A stretch of DNA of 64,000 nucleotides from Novosphingobium cyanobacteriorum. Its GTDB lineage: Bacteria > Pseudomonadota > Alphaproteobacteria > Sphingomonadales > Sphingomonadaceae. The translations under genes were made by a program, and so were the position numbers. The stretch covers positions 150,342-214,341 of the forward strand of contig NZ_JAROCY010000007.1 of assembly GCF_029436685.1 (NCBI RefSeq), given 5' to 3'. Shown here in pieces: positions 41,316 to 51,086 of the stretch (position 1 is the first letter of the stretch; each line of letters begins with the position of its first letter). The notes beneath the pieces were generated by a model that saw nothing but the letters and a program-made list of their open reading frames with translations, was not told the origin of the DNA and did no database searches.

Positions 41316-43094
41316 ATGGCCGGAACACTTGTACCCACCGCCGCGCTCAGCGATGCACTCGTCATTCTTGGCGCGGCAGGCATCGTCATCCCGGCGTTCG
41401 CCCGGCTGCGCATCACGCCGATCATCGGCTTCATCCTCGTCGGCCTCGCCGTCGGCCCCTATGGCCTTGGCGCCATGGTGCCGCAGGTGCCGTGGCTCTA
41501 TCACATCACCATATCCGATCCCCACGCGATCGAACCCTTTGCGGAATTCGGCATCATCCTGCTGCTGTTCGAAATCGGGCTGGAGCTTTCGTTCAACCGG
41601 CTGTGGCAGATGCGCCGGCTGGTATTCGGCCTGGGCGCGATGGAACTTGCGGTCTCCGCCGCGCTGCTCGCCGGCGCGCTCCTTGCCACGGGTGAAAGCA
41701 CCGCGGGTGCGCTGGGCCTCGGCCTTGCCCTTGCCCTGTCCTCAACCGCGCTGGTCCTGCCCATATCCGGCACGCAGGGGCCGGTCGGCCGGGCCGCGCT
41801 GTCGATGCTGCTGTTCGAAGACATTGCCCTCGTCCCCATCATCTTCCTGCTCGGCGCCCTGGGCCCGGCTTCGGCAGAGGGCGGGCCCAGCCTGCTCAGC
41901 ACGCTGCTGGAAGGCGGAGCGGTCGTCGTCGCGCTGCTGGTGGCGGGCAAGCTGCTGCTGCCCCGCCTCTTCGCCCAGGCCGCGCAGACCAAAAGCCCGG
42001 AACTGTTCCTCGCCGCCAGTCTGCTGGTGGTGATCGTCGCCGCGCTCGCCACCGGCGGGGTGGGCCTGTCCCCCATCATGGGCGCGCTGCTGGCCGGGCT
42101 GCTGATTGCCGAGACCGAATATCACACCGAGGTCGAGGCGATCACCAAGCCGTTCAAGGGCCTCGCGCTCGGCGTGTTTCTGATCACCATCGGCATGGGC
42201 ATAGACCTGCGGCTGGTGTGGCAGAACGCCGGTTCGCTGGCCATCGCGGTCACCGGCGTGGTGCTGCTCAAGGCGATCGTCACCGGCCTCTCGCTGCGCC
42301 TGATGGGCAAGGAACGGTCCACCGCGCTGCAGACCGGCATCCTCATGGCCAGCCCTTCGGAAACCACGCTGATCGTGCTCGCCACGGCGGCGCAGGCGAG
42401 GCTGATCGATGCCGATACCGCGCAGTTCTGGCAGATCGTCACCGCCATCGGCCTCACCATCACGCCGCTGCTGGCCAAGCTGGGCGAGATGTCGGGCCGC
42501 CGCCTGGGCAAGGCCGAAGGCCGCGCCGCCGATGCCGATATCGAGCCGCCAGAGGGCGATCGCGCCGTGATCCTCGGCTTCGGCCGCGTCGGGCGGCTGG
42601 TGGGCGATATGCTCAAGGTCCACGGCACGCCCTTCGTCGCCATCGATTCCGATCCCGCAATGGTGCGTGCCGGGCGAGAGGCGGGCATGCCGGTGCTGTT
42701 CGGCAACATCGAAAGCAGTTCGGCCTTCGAACGGCTCGATCTCGATCACGCCCGCGCCCTGATCCTCACGATGGACGAACCCGTGCTCGCCTCGCGCATC
42801 GTCCGCCGCCTGCGCGCCGAACGCCCCGACGTGCCGATCATCGTCCGCGCACGCGATGCCGAACACGCCGCCGAACTCTACCGCGCCGGGGCCAGCCATG
42901 CCGTGCCCGAAACGCTGGAAAGCTCGCTGCAGCTGTCGGAAGCGGTGCTGGTCGATCTCGGCGTGCCGATGGGCCCGGTCATCGCCTCGATCCATGAAAA
43001 GCGCGACGAATTCCGCAAGCAGATCATGGAGGAAGGCGAGCTCGACAGCCTCCCCCGGCTCAAGTCGTCCCGCCTGCGTGAACGGCAGACCTGA
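41316..43094 (+). CDS. CPA2-family cation:proton antiporter with RCK domain
   Basis: 592 residues. Residues about 10-395 form a multi-helix antiporter domain with FGIILLLFEIGLELSFNRL and ALALSSTALVLPISGT, and SMLLFEDIALVPIIFLLGAL with the conserved acidic residues. From about 415 the RCK/TrkA-N domain begins with RAVILGFGRVGRLVGDML, a nucleotide-binding Rossmann site. The arrangement is that of KefB/KefC-like potassium efflux or Na+/H+ antiporters; ion and regulation are unresolved. Confidence 0.9.
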   Translation: MAGTLVPTAALSDALVILGAAGIVIPAFARLRITPIIGFILVGLAVGPYGLGAMVPQVPWLYHITISDPHAIEPFAEFGIILLLFEIGLELSFNRLWQMRRLVFGLGAMELAVSAALLAGALLATGESTAGALGLGLALALSSTALVLPISGTQGPVGRAALSMLLFEDIALVPIIFLLGALGPASAEGGPSLLSTLLEGGAVVVALLVAGKLLLPRLFAQAAQTKSPELFLAASLLVVIVAALATGGVGLSPIMGALLAGLLIAETEYHTEVEAITKPFKGLALGVFLITIGMGIDLRLVWQNAGSLAIAVTGVVLLKAIVTGLSLRLMGKERSTALQTGILMASPSETTLIVLATAAQARLIDADTAQFWQIVTAIGLTITPLLAKLGEMSGRRLGKAEGRAADADIEPPEGDRAVILGFGRVGRLVGDMLKVHGTPFVAIDSDPAMVRAGREAGMPVLFGNIESSSAFERLDLDHARALILTMDEPVLASRIVRRLRAERPDVPIIVRARDAEHAAELYRAGASHAVPETLESSLQLSEAVLVDLGVPMGPVIASIHEKRDEFRKQIMEEGELDSLPRLKSSRLRERQT

Positions 43095-43147
43095 TCGGCG
43101 GCAACCACCTCGCCCGGCATCCGTTATCCCGCTGAAGGAGAACGGAA

Positions 43148-43587
43148 ATGACCCAGCCAAAAGGCAATCAGCCAGACCTAGAGCCTGATGACATGGGTTT
43201 GATCCCCCTTGATTTCGCAAGGAGGCCCGCTGGCAAGGCGCGGCGCGAAGCAGGGGCTGGTTGCCCCTGGAAGCGACGCAACGCTGTCCAGCGGGCCTCC
43301 TCGGGCAACCCCGAAGGGGCGGGCCGCTTTTGGCCCATCGCCGCATCGGTCGTCGCGCACGATGGACTGCATCGCACTGCTCCTCCCTCCTTGCGCTGAG
43401 CCAAAATCGGCTCCGTCAAGGCGGGTCAAACCCATGTCATCAGGCTCTAAACCCCGCCACGCAGGGCGACCAGCCGGACAAGGGCGCGATCAAGGGCCAG
43501 CAACTGACCGACCGCACGATGGGCGAAAAGGACCTGCCACGCGGGAGTGAACCGGAAACGCGCGGCGCCAGTGGCAGGCGGCAGTAA
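43148..43587 (+). pseudogene. Small hydrophilic protein gene split by a MITE-like insertion
   Basis: Two pieces of one gene: 43148-43180 (MTQPKGNQPDL) and 43450-43587, in a different reading frame (NPATQGDQPDKGAIKGQQLT and onward to GASGRRQ). Between them lies a 267-bp element flanked by TA on both sides. Deleting the element plus one TA gives GACCTAAACCCC and one continuous 56-codon frame from ATG 43148 to TAA 43585-43587, with the Shine-Dalgarno AAGGAGAA before the ATG. As it stands the frame continues into the element and is not the native product. The native protein is very hydrophilic (Gln, Gly, Asp, Lys rich) and unrecognised. Confidence 0.75.
43181..43447. mobile_element. MITE-like element, 267 bp, TA target duplication
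   Basis: Terminal inverted repeats extend 32 bases with two mismatches; the first 22 bases match exactly and begin GAGCCTGATGACATGGGTTT. Both ends are bordered by TA (43179-43180 and 43448-43449), the duplication produced by IS630/Tc1-mariner-type transposases. No transposase is encoded, so the element is non-autonomous. The interior holds a further inverted repeat, AGGAGGCCCGCTGG matching CCAGCGGGCCTCCT. Removal restores the host gene frame, which confirms the boundaries. Confidence 0.85.
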
Positions 43588-43600
43588 CGCACCAACCCAT

Positions 43601-43628
43601 CCGTTCGTGTCGAGCGAAGTCGAGACAC
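43601..43628 (+). repeat. Exact copy of one arm of the 19.7-kb palindrome
   Basis: All 28 bases equal the left arm at 19684-19711 (core GTGTCGAGCGAAGTCGAGAC), but here the second arm is missing. It lies between the broken small gene and alaS. The neighbouring bases to 43733 contain other short repeat debris and no gene. Confidence 0.9.
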
Positions 43629-43739
43629 CGGTCGCACGAGTATCTACCTCCGGCCTCGCAGGCCGAAAGTTTATCCCGAGCGGAGCCGAGGGGCCCGACA
43701 CGGACAGGTGTGGGAATGCTCTTTGATATTGGCGAGAAC

Positions 43740-46385
43740 CTACCCCGCCAGCACTCCCTTCGCCGCCGCGATCGCGTCTGCAGCCTTGCTGCCGTCAGGC
43801 CCGCCGCCCTGCGCCATGTCCGGGCGGCCGCCGCCGCCCTTGCCGCCCAGCGCTTCCACGCCGGCGCGCACAAGGTCCACGGCGCTCACCTTGCCGGCAA
43901 GGTCTTCGGTCACGGCAGCGGCAATGCTGGCCTTGCCATCGTTCACCGCCACGATCACCGCCACGCCCGATCCCAGCCGCTGCTTGGCCTGATCCAGCAG
44001 CCCGCGCAGTTCCTTGGGGTCCAGCCCGTCGAGCACTTGCCCGCTGAACTTCACGCCGCCGATCTCTTCATCGGCTGCTGCAGCCGCCGAACCGCCGCCA
44101 CCAAGCGCCAGTGCCTTCTTCGCTTCGGCCAGTTCGCGCTCCAGCTTGCGCCGCTCGTCGAGCAGCGCCGCGACGCGCGCCTCCACCTCGTCGGGCGTGG
44201 TGCGCAGCAGGCTGGCCGCGCCCTTCAGCTTGTCCTCACGGTCCACCAGCCAGTGGCGCGCGCCCTCGCCGGTCAGCGCCTCGATGCGGCGAACCCCGCT
44301 GGAAACCGCGCTTTCGCTCACGATGCGGAACACGCCGATATCGCCCAGCGCGCGCACGTGGGTGCCGCCGCACAGCTCCACCGAATAATGCGTATCGCTC
44401 ACTCGGCCCATGCTGAGCACGCGCACTTCGTCGCCATACTTTTCGCCGAACAGCGCCATGGCCCCGGCCTCGATCGCCTCTTCCGGGCTCATAAGGCGGG
44501 TGGTCACCGCCTCGTTGGCGCGAATCTCGGCATTCACCTCGGCCTCGATCGCGGCGATGTCTTCCGGCGACAACGCGGTCGGCTGCGAAAAGTCGAAGCG
44601 CAGGCGCTCTGCCGAAACCATCGAACCCTTCTGCGTCACATGCTTGCCCAGCCGGTGGCGCAACGCCGCGTGCAGCAGGTGCGTGGCCGAATGGTTGGCA
44701 CGGGTGGCGTCGCGGCGGGCCACGTCCACCGCCAGCTGCACCGCATCGCCCACCTTCACGCTGCCCGCGTCCACCGTGCCGACGTGCGCGTGCAGACGGC
44801 CCAGCGGCTTGGCGGTGTCACCCACCGTGATCTTCAGGCCTTCGGTGGTGCTGATGGTGCCGGTATCGCCCATCTGCCCGCCGCTCTCGCCATAGAACGG
44901 GGTCTGGTTGGTCAGCACGGTCACCGCGTCGCCCGCATGGGCTTCGGTCACTTCCTTGCCGTCCTTCACCAGCGCCACGATCACGCCTTCGCCGGTGGTG
45001 GCGGTATATCCGGTAAACTCGGTCGCGCCTTCGCGCTCGGCGATGTCGAACCACACCTCGCTGTCGGCGGTCTGGCCGCTGCCCTTCCACGCGGCGCGTG
45101 CGGCGGCCTTCTGCTGCGCCATTGCCGCCTCAAACCCTTCACGGTCCACCGCGATGCCCCGGGCGCGCAGCGCGTCCTCGGTCAGGTCATAGGGGAAGCC
45201 GTAGGTGTCATAGAGGCGGAACGCGGTCTCGCCGGGCAGCTTGTCGCCCTCGCCCAGCCCGCCTGTCGCCTCGTCCAGCAGCTTCAGCCCGTTGGACAGC
45301 GTGCGGCGGAACTGCACTTCCTCGCGCAGCAGGGTTTCCTCGATCAGCGGCTGCGCGCGGCCCAGCTCGGGATAGGCCTGGCCCATCTCGGTCACCAGCG
45401 CGCCCACCAGCCGGTGCATCAGCGGGTCCTTCGCGCCCAACAGGTGCGCATGGCGCATGGCGCGGCGCATGATCCGGCGCAGCACGTAACCGCGCCCTTC
45501 GTTGCTGGGCAGCACGCCATCGGCCAGCAGGAAGCTGGTGGAGCGCAGGTGATCGGCGATCACGCGATGGCTGGCGGTCTGCTCGCCTTGCGCCTTCACC
45601 CCGGTCAGGCTCTCGCTCGCGGCGATCAGCGCCTTGAACGTGTCGGTGTCATAATTGTCGTGCTCGCCCTGAAGCACCGCGGCGATGCGTTCCAGCCCCA
45701 TGCCCGTGTCGATGCTCGGCTTGGGCAGGTTGCCGGTGATCTCGCCCGCAGTCTGTTCGAACTGCATGAACACCAGGTTCCAGATTTCAATGAAGCGGTC
45801 ACCGTCCTCTTCCGCCGATCCCGGAGGGCCGCCCCAGATGTCGGGGCCGTGGTCATAGAAGATTTCGCTGCACGGGCCGCAGGGGCCATCATCACCCATC
45901 GCCCAGAAGTTGTCCTTGGTGGGGATGCGGATGATGCGATCTTCGGGCAGGCCCGCGATCTTCTTCCACAGCTCGAACGCCTCGTCGTCGGTGTGGTAGA
46001 CGGTGGCGAGCAGCTTGTCCTTGGGCAGCCCCCACTCCTTGGTCAGCAGCGTCCACGCATGGGTGATCGCCTGTTCCTTGAAGTAGTCGCCAAAGCTGAA
46101 ATTGCCCAGCATCTCGAAGAACGTGTGGTGCCGCGCGGTATAGCCCACGTTGTCCAGGTCGTTGTGCTTGCCGCCCGCCCGCACGCACTTCTGCGAGGAC
46201 GTGGCGCGCGGCGTGTTGCGGGTCTCAAGGCCCGTGAACACGTTCTTGAACGGCACCATCCCCGCGTTGGTGAACATCAGGGTTGGATCGTTGTAGGGCA
46301 CCAGCGGCGCCGACTGCACGATCTCGTGGCCCTGCGAGCCGAAGTAGTCGAGGAAGGAGCGGCGGATTTCGTTCGTCGAGGTCAT
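43740..46385 (-). CDS. alaS: Alanyl-tRNA synthetase
   Basis: 881 residues. Class II aminoacylation domain at the N-terminus ([53 protein letters not shown]), central helical part, editing domain with the zinc residues [11 protein letters not shown] and [16 protein letters not shown], and a C-terminal DHHA1 oligomerisation region ([20 protein letters not shown]). Charges tRNA-Ala and clears mischarged Ser/Gly. Start at ATG 46385 is the usual one. It is downstream of the methyltransferase gene on the same strand, and the order recA, methyltransferase, alaS is often seen in the group. Confidence 0.98.
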   Translation of the reverse strand: MTSTNEIRRSFLDYFGSQGHEIVQSAPLVPYNDPTLMFTNAGMVPFKNVFTGLETRNTPRATSSQKCVRAGGKHNDLDNVGYTARHHTFFEMLGNFSFGDYFKEQAITHAWTLLTKEWGLPKDKLLATVYHTDDEAFELWKKIAGLPEDRIIRIPTKDNFWAMGDDGPCGPCSEIFYDHGPDIWGGPPGSAEEDGDRFIEIWNLVFMQFEQTAGEITGNLPKPSIDTGMGLERIAAVLQGEHDNYDTDTFKALIAASESLTGVKAQGEQTASHRVIADHLRSTSFLLADGVLPSNEGRGYVLRRIMRRAMRHAHLLGAKDPLMHRLVGALVTEMGQAYPELGRAQPLIEETLLREEVQFRRTLSNGLKLLDEATGGLGEGDKLPGETAFRLYDTYGFPYDLTEDALRARGIAVDREGFEAAMAQQKAAARAAWKGSGQTADSEVWFDIAEREGATEFTGYTATTGEGVIVALVKDGKEVTEAHAGDAVTVLTNQTPFYGESGGQMGDTGTISTTEGLKITVGDTAKPLGRLHAHVGTVDAGSVKVGDAVQLAVDVARRDATRANHSATHLLHAALRHRLGKHVTQKGSMVSAERLRFDFSQPTALSPEDIAAIEAEVNAEIRANEAVTTRLMSPEEAIEAGAMALFGEKYGDEVRVLSMGRVSDTHYSVELCGGTHVRALGDIGVFRIVSESAVSSGVRRIEALTGEGARHWLVDREDKLKGAASLLRTTPDEVEARVAALLDERRKLERELAEAKKALALGGGGSAAAAADEEIGGVKFSGQVLDGLDPKELRGLLDQAKQRLGSGVAVIVAVNDGKASIAAAVTEDLAGKVSAVDLVRAGVEALGGKGGGGRPDMAQGGGPDGSKAADAIAAAKGVLAG

Positions 46386-46428
46386 GCCCGGCGGATTAGG
46401 CGAGCGTTCGGCGCGGAACAAGCACGTT

Positions 46429-47265
46429 TCAACGTTGAGAGTGATCGACTGTGGCGGTTATCAGCCATGCGGCGGCGGGAAAGCTCACCAGCCCGCCAAC
46501 ATGGTGGTCCCGAACCAGCGCTTCCAGCGCTTTGACGAAGGCGGAACGGGCCGTGGCAGGCAGTTCGCGGATGGCCGCGGCGGCGGGGCCGATTCGCGCG
46601 AAGAAATCCATCGCGTCGGCCACCGGGTCCTCGCCCGCACCGGCGATATAGGCGAAGTTGACCGGGGTGAACGCGTGGTCCTTCCACCCCGCCATGCAGT
46701 GGCAGACATGGTCGGGATCGGCAAAGGCGAAGGGGCCGGGCGGATAGGGTGCGGTGCTGGGTGGCGACGGCGGCAGCAGCCGCGCGATTTCCGACGCCCA
46801 CAGGTTTTCAGCCGGATTGCGGAAACAGGAAAAGGCGATGCGCCCCCCCTGCGCCGCGCCTGCAGCCAGGTTGCGGAATGCGGCGGGCGGATCATCGAAG
46901 AACATCACGCCGTGGCGGGAGACATAGAGATCGACCGGCCCACCGGTGTGGCGCCATTCCGCCGCATCGGCCAGTTCCACGCGCACATTGGGCATCGCGG
47001 CGCAACGGGACTGCGCGGTGCGGACCAGTTCGGGCGAGATGTCTACCCCGGTCACTTTCGCGCGCGGGCAGATGGCGGCAACGGCTGCGGTCACCTGCCC
47101 GGCGCCGCAGCCGATGTCGACGATGCGGGCCGCCGAATCGCCGGCGGCATGGTCGATCAGCTCAAGCAGGTGCGGGGTCAGCGCGGAAAAGCTGCGGTCG
47201 GTGCGCGCCGCTTCGGCCGCCCAGTTGCGGCCCACCGTCCCCTGCCAGTCCATCGCTCCCGTCAT
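46429..47265 (-). CDS. Class I SAM-dependent methyltransferase
   Basis: 278 residues. SAM-binding motif I is [18 protein letters not shown] near residue 48-62, then [12 protein letters not shown] (acidic motif II) and [14 protein letters not shown]. The rest contains a proline-rich loop and a C-terminal alpha/beta domain with [10 protein letters not shown] at the end. The substrate cannot be deduced. Its stop codon lies 43 nt before the alaS start, so it may share the alaS transcript. Confidence 0.85.
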   Translation of the reverse strand: MTGAMDWQGTVGRNWAAEAARTDRSFSALTPHLLELIDHAAGDSAARIVDIGCGAGQVTAAVAAICPRAKVTGVDISPELVRTAQSRCAAMPNVRVELADAAEWRHTGGPVDLYVSRHGVMFFDDPPAAFRNLAAGAAQGGRIAFSCFRNPAENLWASEIARLLPPSPPSTAPYPPGPFAFADPDHVCHCMAGWKDHAFTPVNFAYIAGAGEDPVADAMDFFARIGPAAAAIRELPATARSAFVKALEALVRDHHVGGLVSFPAAAWLITATVDHSQR

Positions 47266-47339
47266 GGATGGAGGCTACGCCTGCGGGGGGCGGCGGGCAA
47301 GCGTGGCGTGGAAATGGCCCTTTGGCGGGGCAAATGACA

Positions 47340-47399
47340 GGGGGTTGAAAGCGGCTGGGGACGACTGAGAGGGGGCTGAAGTCGACCGAGAACGATTGA
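47340..47399 (+). repeat. Second copy of the GGGGGCTGAA/CGACTGAGA repeat
   Basis: The unit at 47371-47391 matches the 21-bp pattern at 26329-26370 with two differences, and the bases before (47340-47370) are a longer diverged unit. Located just upstream of the methyltransferase start. The two sites are 21 kb apart. Confidence 0.7.
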
Positions 47400-47461
47400 A
47401 GGCACGCTGACGGCCCATCTGCGCAGACGATCTGCCCCCCCGCCGCAGGCAAAAAGAAACC

Positions 47462-47487
47462 GGCGCGTTCCGGCCGGGGAACGCGCC
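47462..47487 (-). terminator. Terminator of recA
   Basis: GGCGCGTTCC pairs with GGAACGCGCC around 6 nt. Read on the minus strand it is followed by GGTTTCTTTTTG. It lies 55 nt beyond the recA stop codon. Confidence 0.85.
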
Positions 47488-47542
47488 AGTCTTTTGGTCC
47501 GGCGGCGGGAGCGGGGGGATGGAGGCCCCGCCGCCTGAAGGA

Positions 47543-48613
47543 TCAGATGTCGTCGTCCGCGTCCGGACCCACCATCAGCCCTTCGGCGACCTGCTCGGTC
47601 CGGCTGCGGATCGCAGCTTCCAGCCGGTCGCAAACTTCCTTGTTCTGCTTGAGATAGGTCTTGGCGTTTTCACGCCCCTGCCCGATGCGGATCGAGTCAT
47701 AGCTGAACCATGCGCCCGATTTCTCCACGAGCCCGGCCTTGACGCCGAGGTCGAGGATCTCGCCGATCTTGGAGATGCCTTCGCCATACATGATGTCGAA
47801 TTCCACCTGCTTGAACGGCGGGGCGACCTTGTTCTTGACGACCTTCACGCGGGTGGCGTTGCCGACGATCTCGTCCCGGTCCTTGATCTGGCCGGTGCGG
47901 CGGATGTCGAGGCGGACCGAGGCGTAGAACTTCAGCGCGTTGCCGCCCGTGGTGGTTTCCGGGTTGCCGTACATCACGCCGATCTTCATGCGCAGCTGGT
48001 TGATGAAGATCACCATGCAGCGCGAGCGGCTGATCGAGCCGGTCAGCTTGCGCAGCGACTGCGACATCAGGCGGGCCTGGAGGCCGACGTGGCTGTCGCC
48101 CATCTCGCCTTCGATTTCCGCACGCGGCACCAGCGCGGCGACCGAGTCCACCACCAGCACGTCGATGGCGTTGGAGCGCACCAGCGTGTCGGTGATCTCG
48201 AGCGCCTGTTCACCGGTATCGGGCTGCGAGACGATGAGTTCGTCGATGTTGACGCCCAGCTTGCGCGCATAGACGGGATCGAGCGCGTGTTCGGCGTCGA
48301 CGAAAGCGGCGGTGCCGCCGTTCTTCTGCGCCTCGGCAATGACGTGGAGCGCCAGCGTGGTCTTGCCCGAGCTTTCCGGCCCATAGACTTCGATCACGCG
48401 GCCGCGCGGAAGGCCACCCACGCCGAGCGCGATGTCGAGCCCCAGCGAGCCGGTGGAAATCGCTTCGACCTGCATCGTTTCCTTGGAGCCCAGCTTCATC
48501 ACCGAGCCCTTGCCGAACGCACGGTCAATCTGCGCGAGCGCTGCGTCGAGCGCCTTCTGACGGTCCATGTCCTTGTCTTTGCCTTCCTGAATGAGCTTTA
48601 GCTGCGCCGCCAT
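47543..48613 (-). CDS. recA: Recombinase RecA
   Basis: 356 residues. Walker [10 protein letters not shown] near residues 70-78, catalytic Glu in VDAEHALDP, Walker [19 protein letters not shown]-binding loop [19 protein letters not shown], and [23 protein letters not shown]. Strand exchange and LexA co-protease activity. The C-terminus ends in acidic GPDADDDI, the usual tail. Start at ATG 48613 (MAAQLKLIQ). An SOS box lies 75 nt upstream of the start codon, so the gene is under LexA control. Confidence 0.98.
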   Translation of the reverse strand: MAAQLKLIQEGKDKDMDRQKALDAALAQIDRAFGKGSVMKLGSKETMQVEAISTGSLGLDIALGVGGLPRGRVIEVYGPESSGKTTLALHVIAEAQKNGGTAAFVDAEHALDPVYARKLGVNIDELIVSQPDTGEQALEITDTLVRSNAIDVLVVDSVAALVPRAEIEGEMGDSHVGLQARLMSQSLRKLTGSISRSRCMVIFINQLRMKIGVMYGNPETTTGGNALKFYASVRLDIRRTGQIKDRDEIVGNATRVKVVKNKVAPPFKQVEFDIMYGEGISKIGEILDLGVKAGLVEKSGAWFSYDSIRIGQGRENAKTYLKQNKEVCDRLEAAIRSRTEQVAEGLMVGPDADDDI

Positions 48614-48687
48614 GGCCTTGCTTCCCCTTGCTAGAGATGGCTCACCTGAACCGTCAACAAGGACTATGTACCCATTCTGTTCTTTTG

Positions 48688-48702
48688 GAACAAGTGGGGA
48701 AC
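48688..48702 (-). promoter_or_regulatory. LexA (SOS) operator of recA
   Basis: On the minus strand GTTCCCCACTTGTTC fits the alphaproteobacterial SOS consensus GTTC-N7-GTTC perfectly. It lies upstream of recA within its likely promoter. A palindrome GTTCTTTTGGAAC overlaps its end (48679-48691). Confidence 0.9.
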
Positions 48703-48983
48703 ATAAATTTTCCGCCACAATGGAAGCAAATTGCGACAACCACTTAGCTTGTAAGTGATTTTACGCCAGGAGAGTAAGCATTTTTGCGGATACGCATGCT
48801 GCTTTCCCCGGTGGGGCATTCAGCGCCCCGCCTCCCGCCCGCCCGTGGCCCACGCAGATGAGCCGCGAATCACCGGTGCCATCTGCGATGTACGTAGAAA
48901 TCCGGGGACTGCGTGGTTTCATGTGGCAAGGACAACCTTGGTAAACGGTTGCCGGATCGAAGGTTTGGGCGAGCGGGAATCGC

Positions 48984-51086
48984 ATGAGGCAGGAAAAGAT
49001 AGACGCAGGCGCGGCTGCACCCCTTGGCGCGTGCGGTGAAGTTTCGGCAACGCAGACACTGCGGGCCATCGAACATGCCTTTGCAGTCATCGAGTTCGAC
49101 CTTTCCGGCACGATCCTGCGCGCCAACACGCCGTTCCTGAAGGTCATGGGATTTGACGACGAGGCGGAGATCGTTGGCAAGCACCATTCGATATTCTGCG
49201 CCCCCCGCTATGCCGCATCGCCCGCCTATCGCCAGTTCTGGGAGCGGCTGGGCGAAGGCGCATACCAGCAGGGTGAATTCTGCCGCGTGCGCAAGGACGG
49301 GCGCGAGGTGTGGCTGCAGGCCAGCTATATGCCCGTGATGGACGACCAGGGCCAGCCGGCGCGCATCGTGAAAGTGGCGATGGACGTGACCGACCAGCGG
49401 CTGGAAGCGCTGGCCGCATCGGGCAAGATCGAGGCGATCGAACGGGCACAGGCGGTGATCGAATTCGATCTGGCCGGCCGGGCGGTGGCCGCCAACTCGC
49501 TGTTCCTGAACATGAAGGGCTATGATGCGGATTCGCTGAAGAGCCTGCACCACCGGGACCTGTGCGATGCCGCCTTTGCCGCCAGCGATGAGCATTCCGC
49601 ATTCTGGGAGCGCCTGATCGCGGGCGAGTTCGTATCGGGCATTTTCCGTCGCCGCAGCCGGGATGGGCGGGATATCTGGGTGCGCGCCTCCTATGGCCCG
49701 ATCCTGGACCTGAACGGCAAGCCGCGCCGGATCGTACAGTTTGCCCATGACATCACCGAACAGCGCCGCATGGACGCCGAGTTCGAGGGCAAGGTGCGCG
49801 CGATCGACCGCGCGCAAGCAATGATCGAATTCGACCTGGCGGGCAATGTGCTGAACGCCAACGACAATTTCCTGTCGCTTCTGGGCTATACGCTGGACGA
49901 GATCTGCGGTCGCCACCATCGCATGTTCTGCGATCCGGCGCAGACCCAGACCGAAACCTATCGCGCGTTCTGGGAAAAGCTGGCCCGTGGCGAGTTTGAC
50001 AGCGGCGAGTACAAGCGGGTGACCCGCGATGGTCGCGAACTTTGGATCCGCGCGACCTACAACCCGATCTTCGACGCCAGCGGCAAGCCGGTGAAAGTGG
50101 TGAAATTCGCCGTGGACGTGACCGAGGACAAGGTGCGCACCGCCGAATTCGAGGCCAAGGTCGCCGCCATCGGCCGCAGCCTGGCCGTGATCGAGTTCGA
50201 CCTGGACGGCAAGGTGATCAGCGCCAACGAAAACTTCCTGCGCACCGTGGGATATTCGATGCGCGAGATTGCGGGTCAGCACCATTCGATGTTCTGTTCA
50301 CCCGATTACATCCGCAGCCAGGACTACCGCGATTTCTGGCTGAAGCTGAACAATGGCGAATTCCATTCCGGCCTGTTCCACCGCGTGGGCAAGTATGACC
50401 GCGATATCTGGATCCAGGCCACCTATAACCCGATCATGAACCTGCGCGGCGAACCATGCCGCATCGTGAAGTATGCCTTCGACGTGACCGAACAGGTCAT
50501 GCTGGAAACCGCGATCAACCAACGCTCGACCCACATGTCGGCCCTGGCGGACCGGCTGCATGGCTCCATCCGCGAGATCACCGGATCGACCGACCGGGCG
50601 CGCAGTCTTTCGATACAGACCAAGGTCAACGCGGAGCAGGGACAGGACACGCTGGGCGCGGCGATCGAATCGATCGAGCTGATCCAGAAATCGGCCGCTT
50701 CCATTGCCGAGATCGTGCGGATCATCAGCGAGATCGCCGGACAGACCAACCTGCTGGCCTTCAACGCCGAGATCGAGGCGGCGCGCGCGGGCGAACACGG
50801 CGTCGGCTTTTCGGTTGTGGCGGGCGAAGTGCGCAAGCTGGCCGAGCGCAGTTCCACCGCCGCGCGCGACATTTCGCGCCTGATCGAGGAATCGAACGCG
50901 CGGGTGACCGATGGCACCAGCCGTTCGCGCCTGGCGCGGGAGGCCTTCACCCACATCGTTAGCTCGGTCCACCAGACCAGCGACGCGATCGAGGCGATCA
51001 CGACGATGGCCGCTGCGCAGGAAACCGTGTCTGGCGAAGTGGTGCAGCTGGTGAACGAGCTGGTTTCCGCCGCCAAGGCGGCCTGA
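48984..51086 (+). CDS. Soluble four-PAS methyl-accepting chemotaxis protein
   Basis: 700 residues with no transmembrane segment, hence cytoplasmic. Four PAS domains repeat with a period of about 121 residues (about 28-140, 150-262, 271-383, 393-505). Each unit contains VIEFDLxG, a GY/GF loop, HH..FC, YRxFW, GEFxSGxF, DGRxxWI and an end DVT. After residue 515 comes a short MCP signalling hairpin with the tip [20 protein letters not shown] (Phe where most have Leu). Such receptors (BdlA, Aer-2 kind) sense redox, oxygen or small molecules through PAS cofactors; ligand unknown. It is followed with one-base overlap (TGATG) by the triple-CheW gene. Confidence 0.9.
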   Translation: MRQEKIDAGAAAPLGACGEVSATQTLRAIEHAFAVIEFDLSGTILRANTPFLKVMGFDDEAEIVGKHHSIFCAPRYAASPAYRQFWERLGEGAYQQGEFCRVRKDGREVWLQASYMPVMDDQGQPARIVKVAMDVTDQRLEALAASGKIEAIERAQAVIEFDLAGRAVAANSLFLNMKGYDADSLKSLHHRDLCDAAFAASDEHSAFWERLIAGEFVSGIFRRRSRDGRDIWVRASYGPILDLNGKPRRIVQFAHDITEQRRMDAEFEGKVRAIDRAQAMIEFDLAGNVLNANDNFLSLLGYTLDEICGRHHRMFCDPAQTQTETYRAFWEKLARGEFDSGEYKRVTRDGRELWIRATYNPIFDASGKPVKVVKFAVDVTEDKVRTAEFEAKVAAIGRSLAVIEFDLDGKVISANENFLRTVGYSMREIAGQHHSMFCSPDYIRSQDYRDFWLKLNNGEFHSGLFHRVGKYDRDIWIQATYNPIMNLRGEPCRIVKYAFDVTEQVMLETAINQRSTHMSALADRLHGSIREITGSTDRARSLSIQTKVNAEQGQDTLGAAIESIELIQKSAASIAEIVRIISEIAGQTNLLAFNAEIEAARAGEHGVGFSVVAGEVRKLAERSSTAARDISRLIEESNARVTDGTSRSRLAREAFTHIVSSVHQTSDAIEAITTMAAAQETVSGEVVQLVNELVSAAKAA

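Noticed and set aside
43601..43733. A second MITE or insertion sequence next to the broken gene
   Set aside because: Only a single 28-base arm and other short repeat fragments; no paired ends or target duplication.
43710..46535. A 941-residue open frame antisense to alaS (plus strand), and other long antisense frames opposite ydbH, trpB and slt
   Set aside because: They are shadows in GC-rich DNA: composition is His, Arg, Gln and Ala heavy, and the opposite strand carries a well-supported gene.
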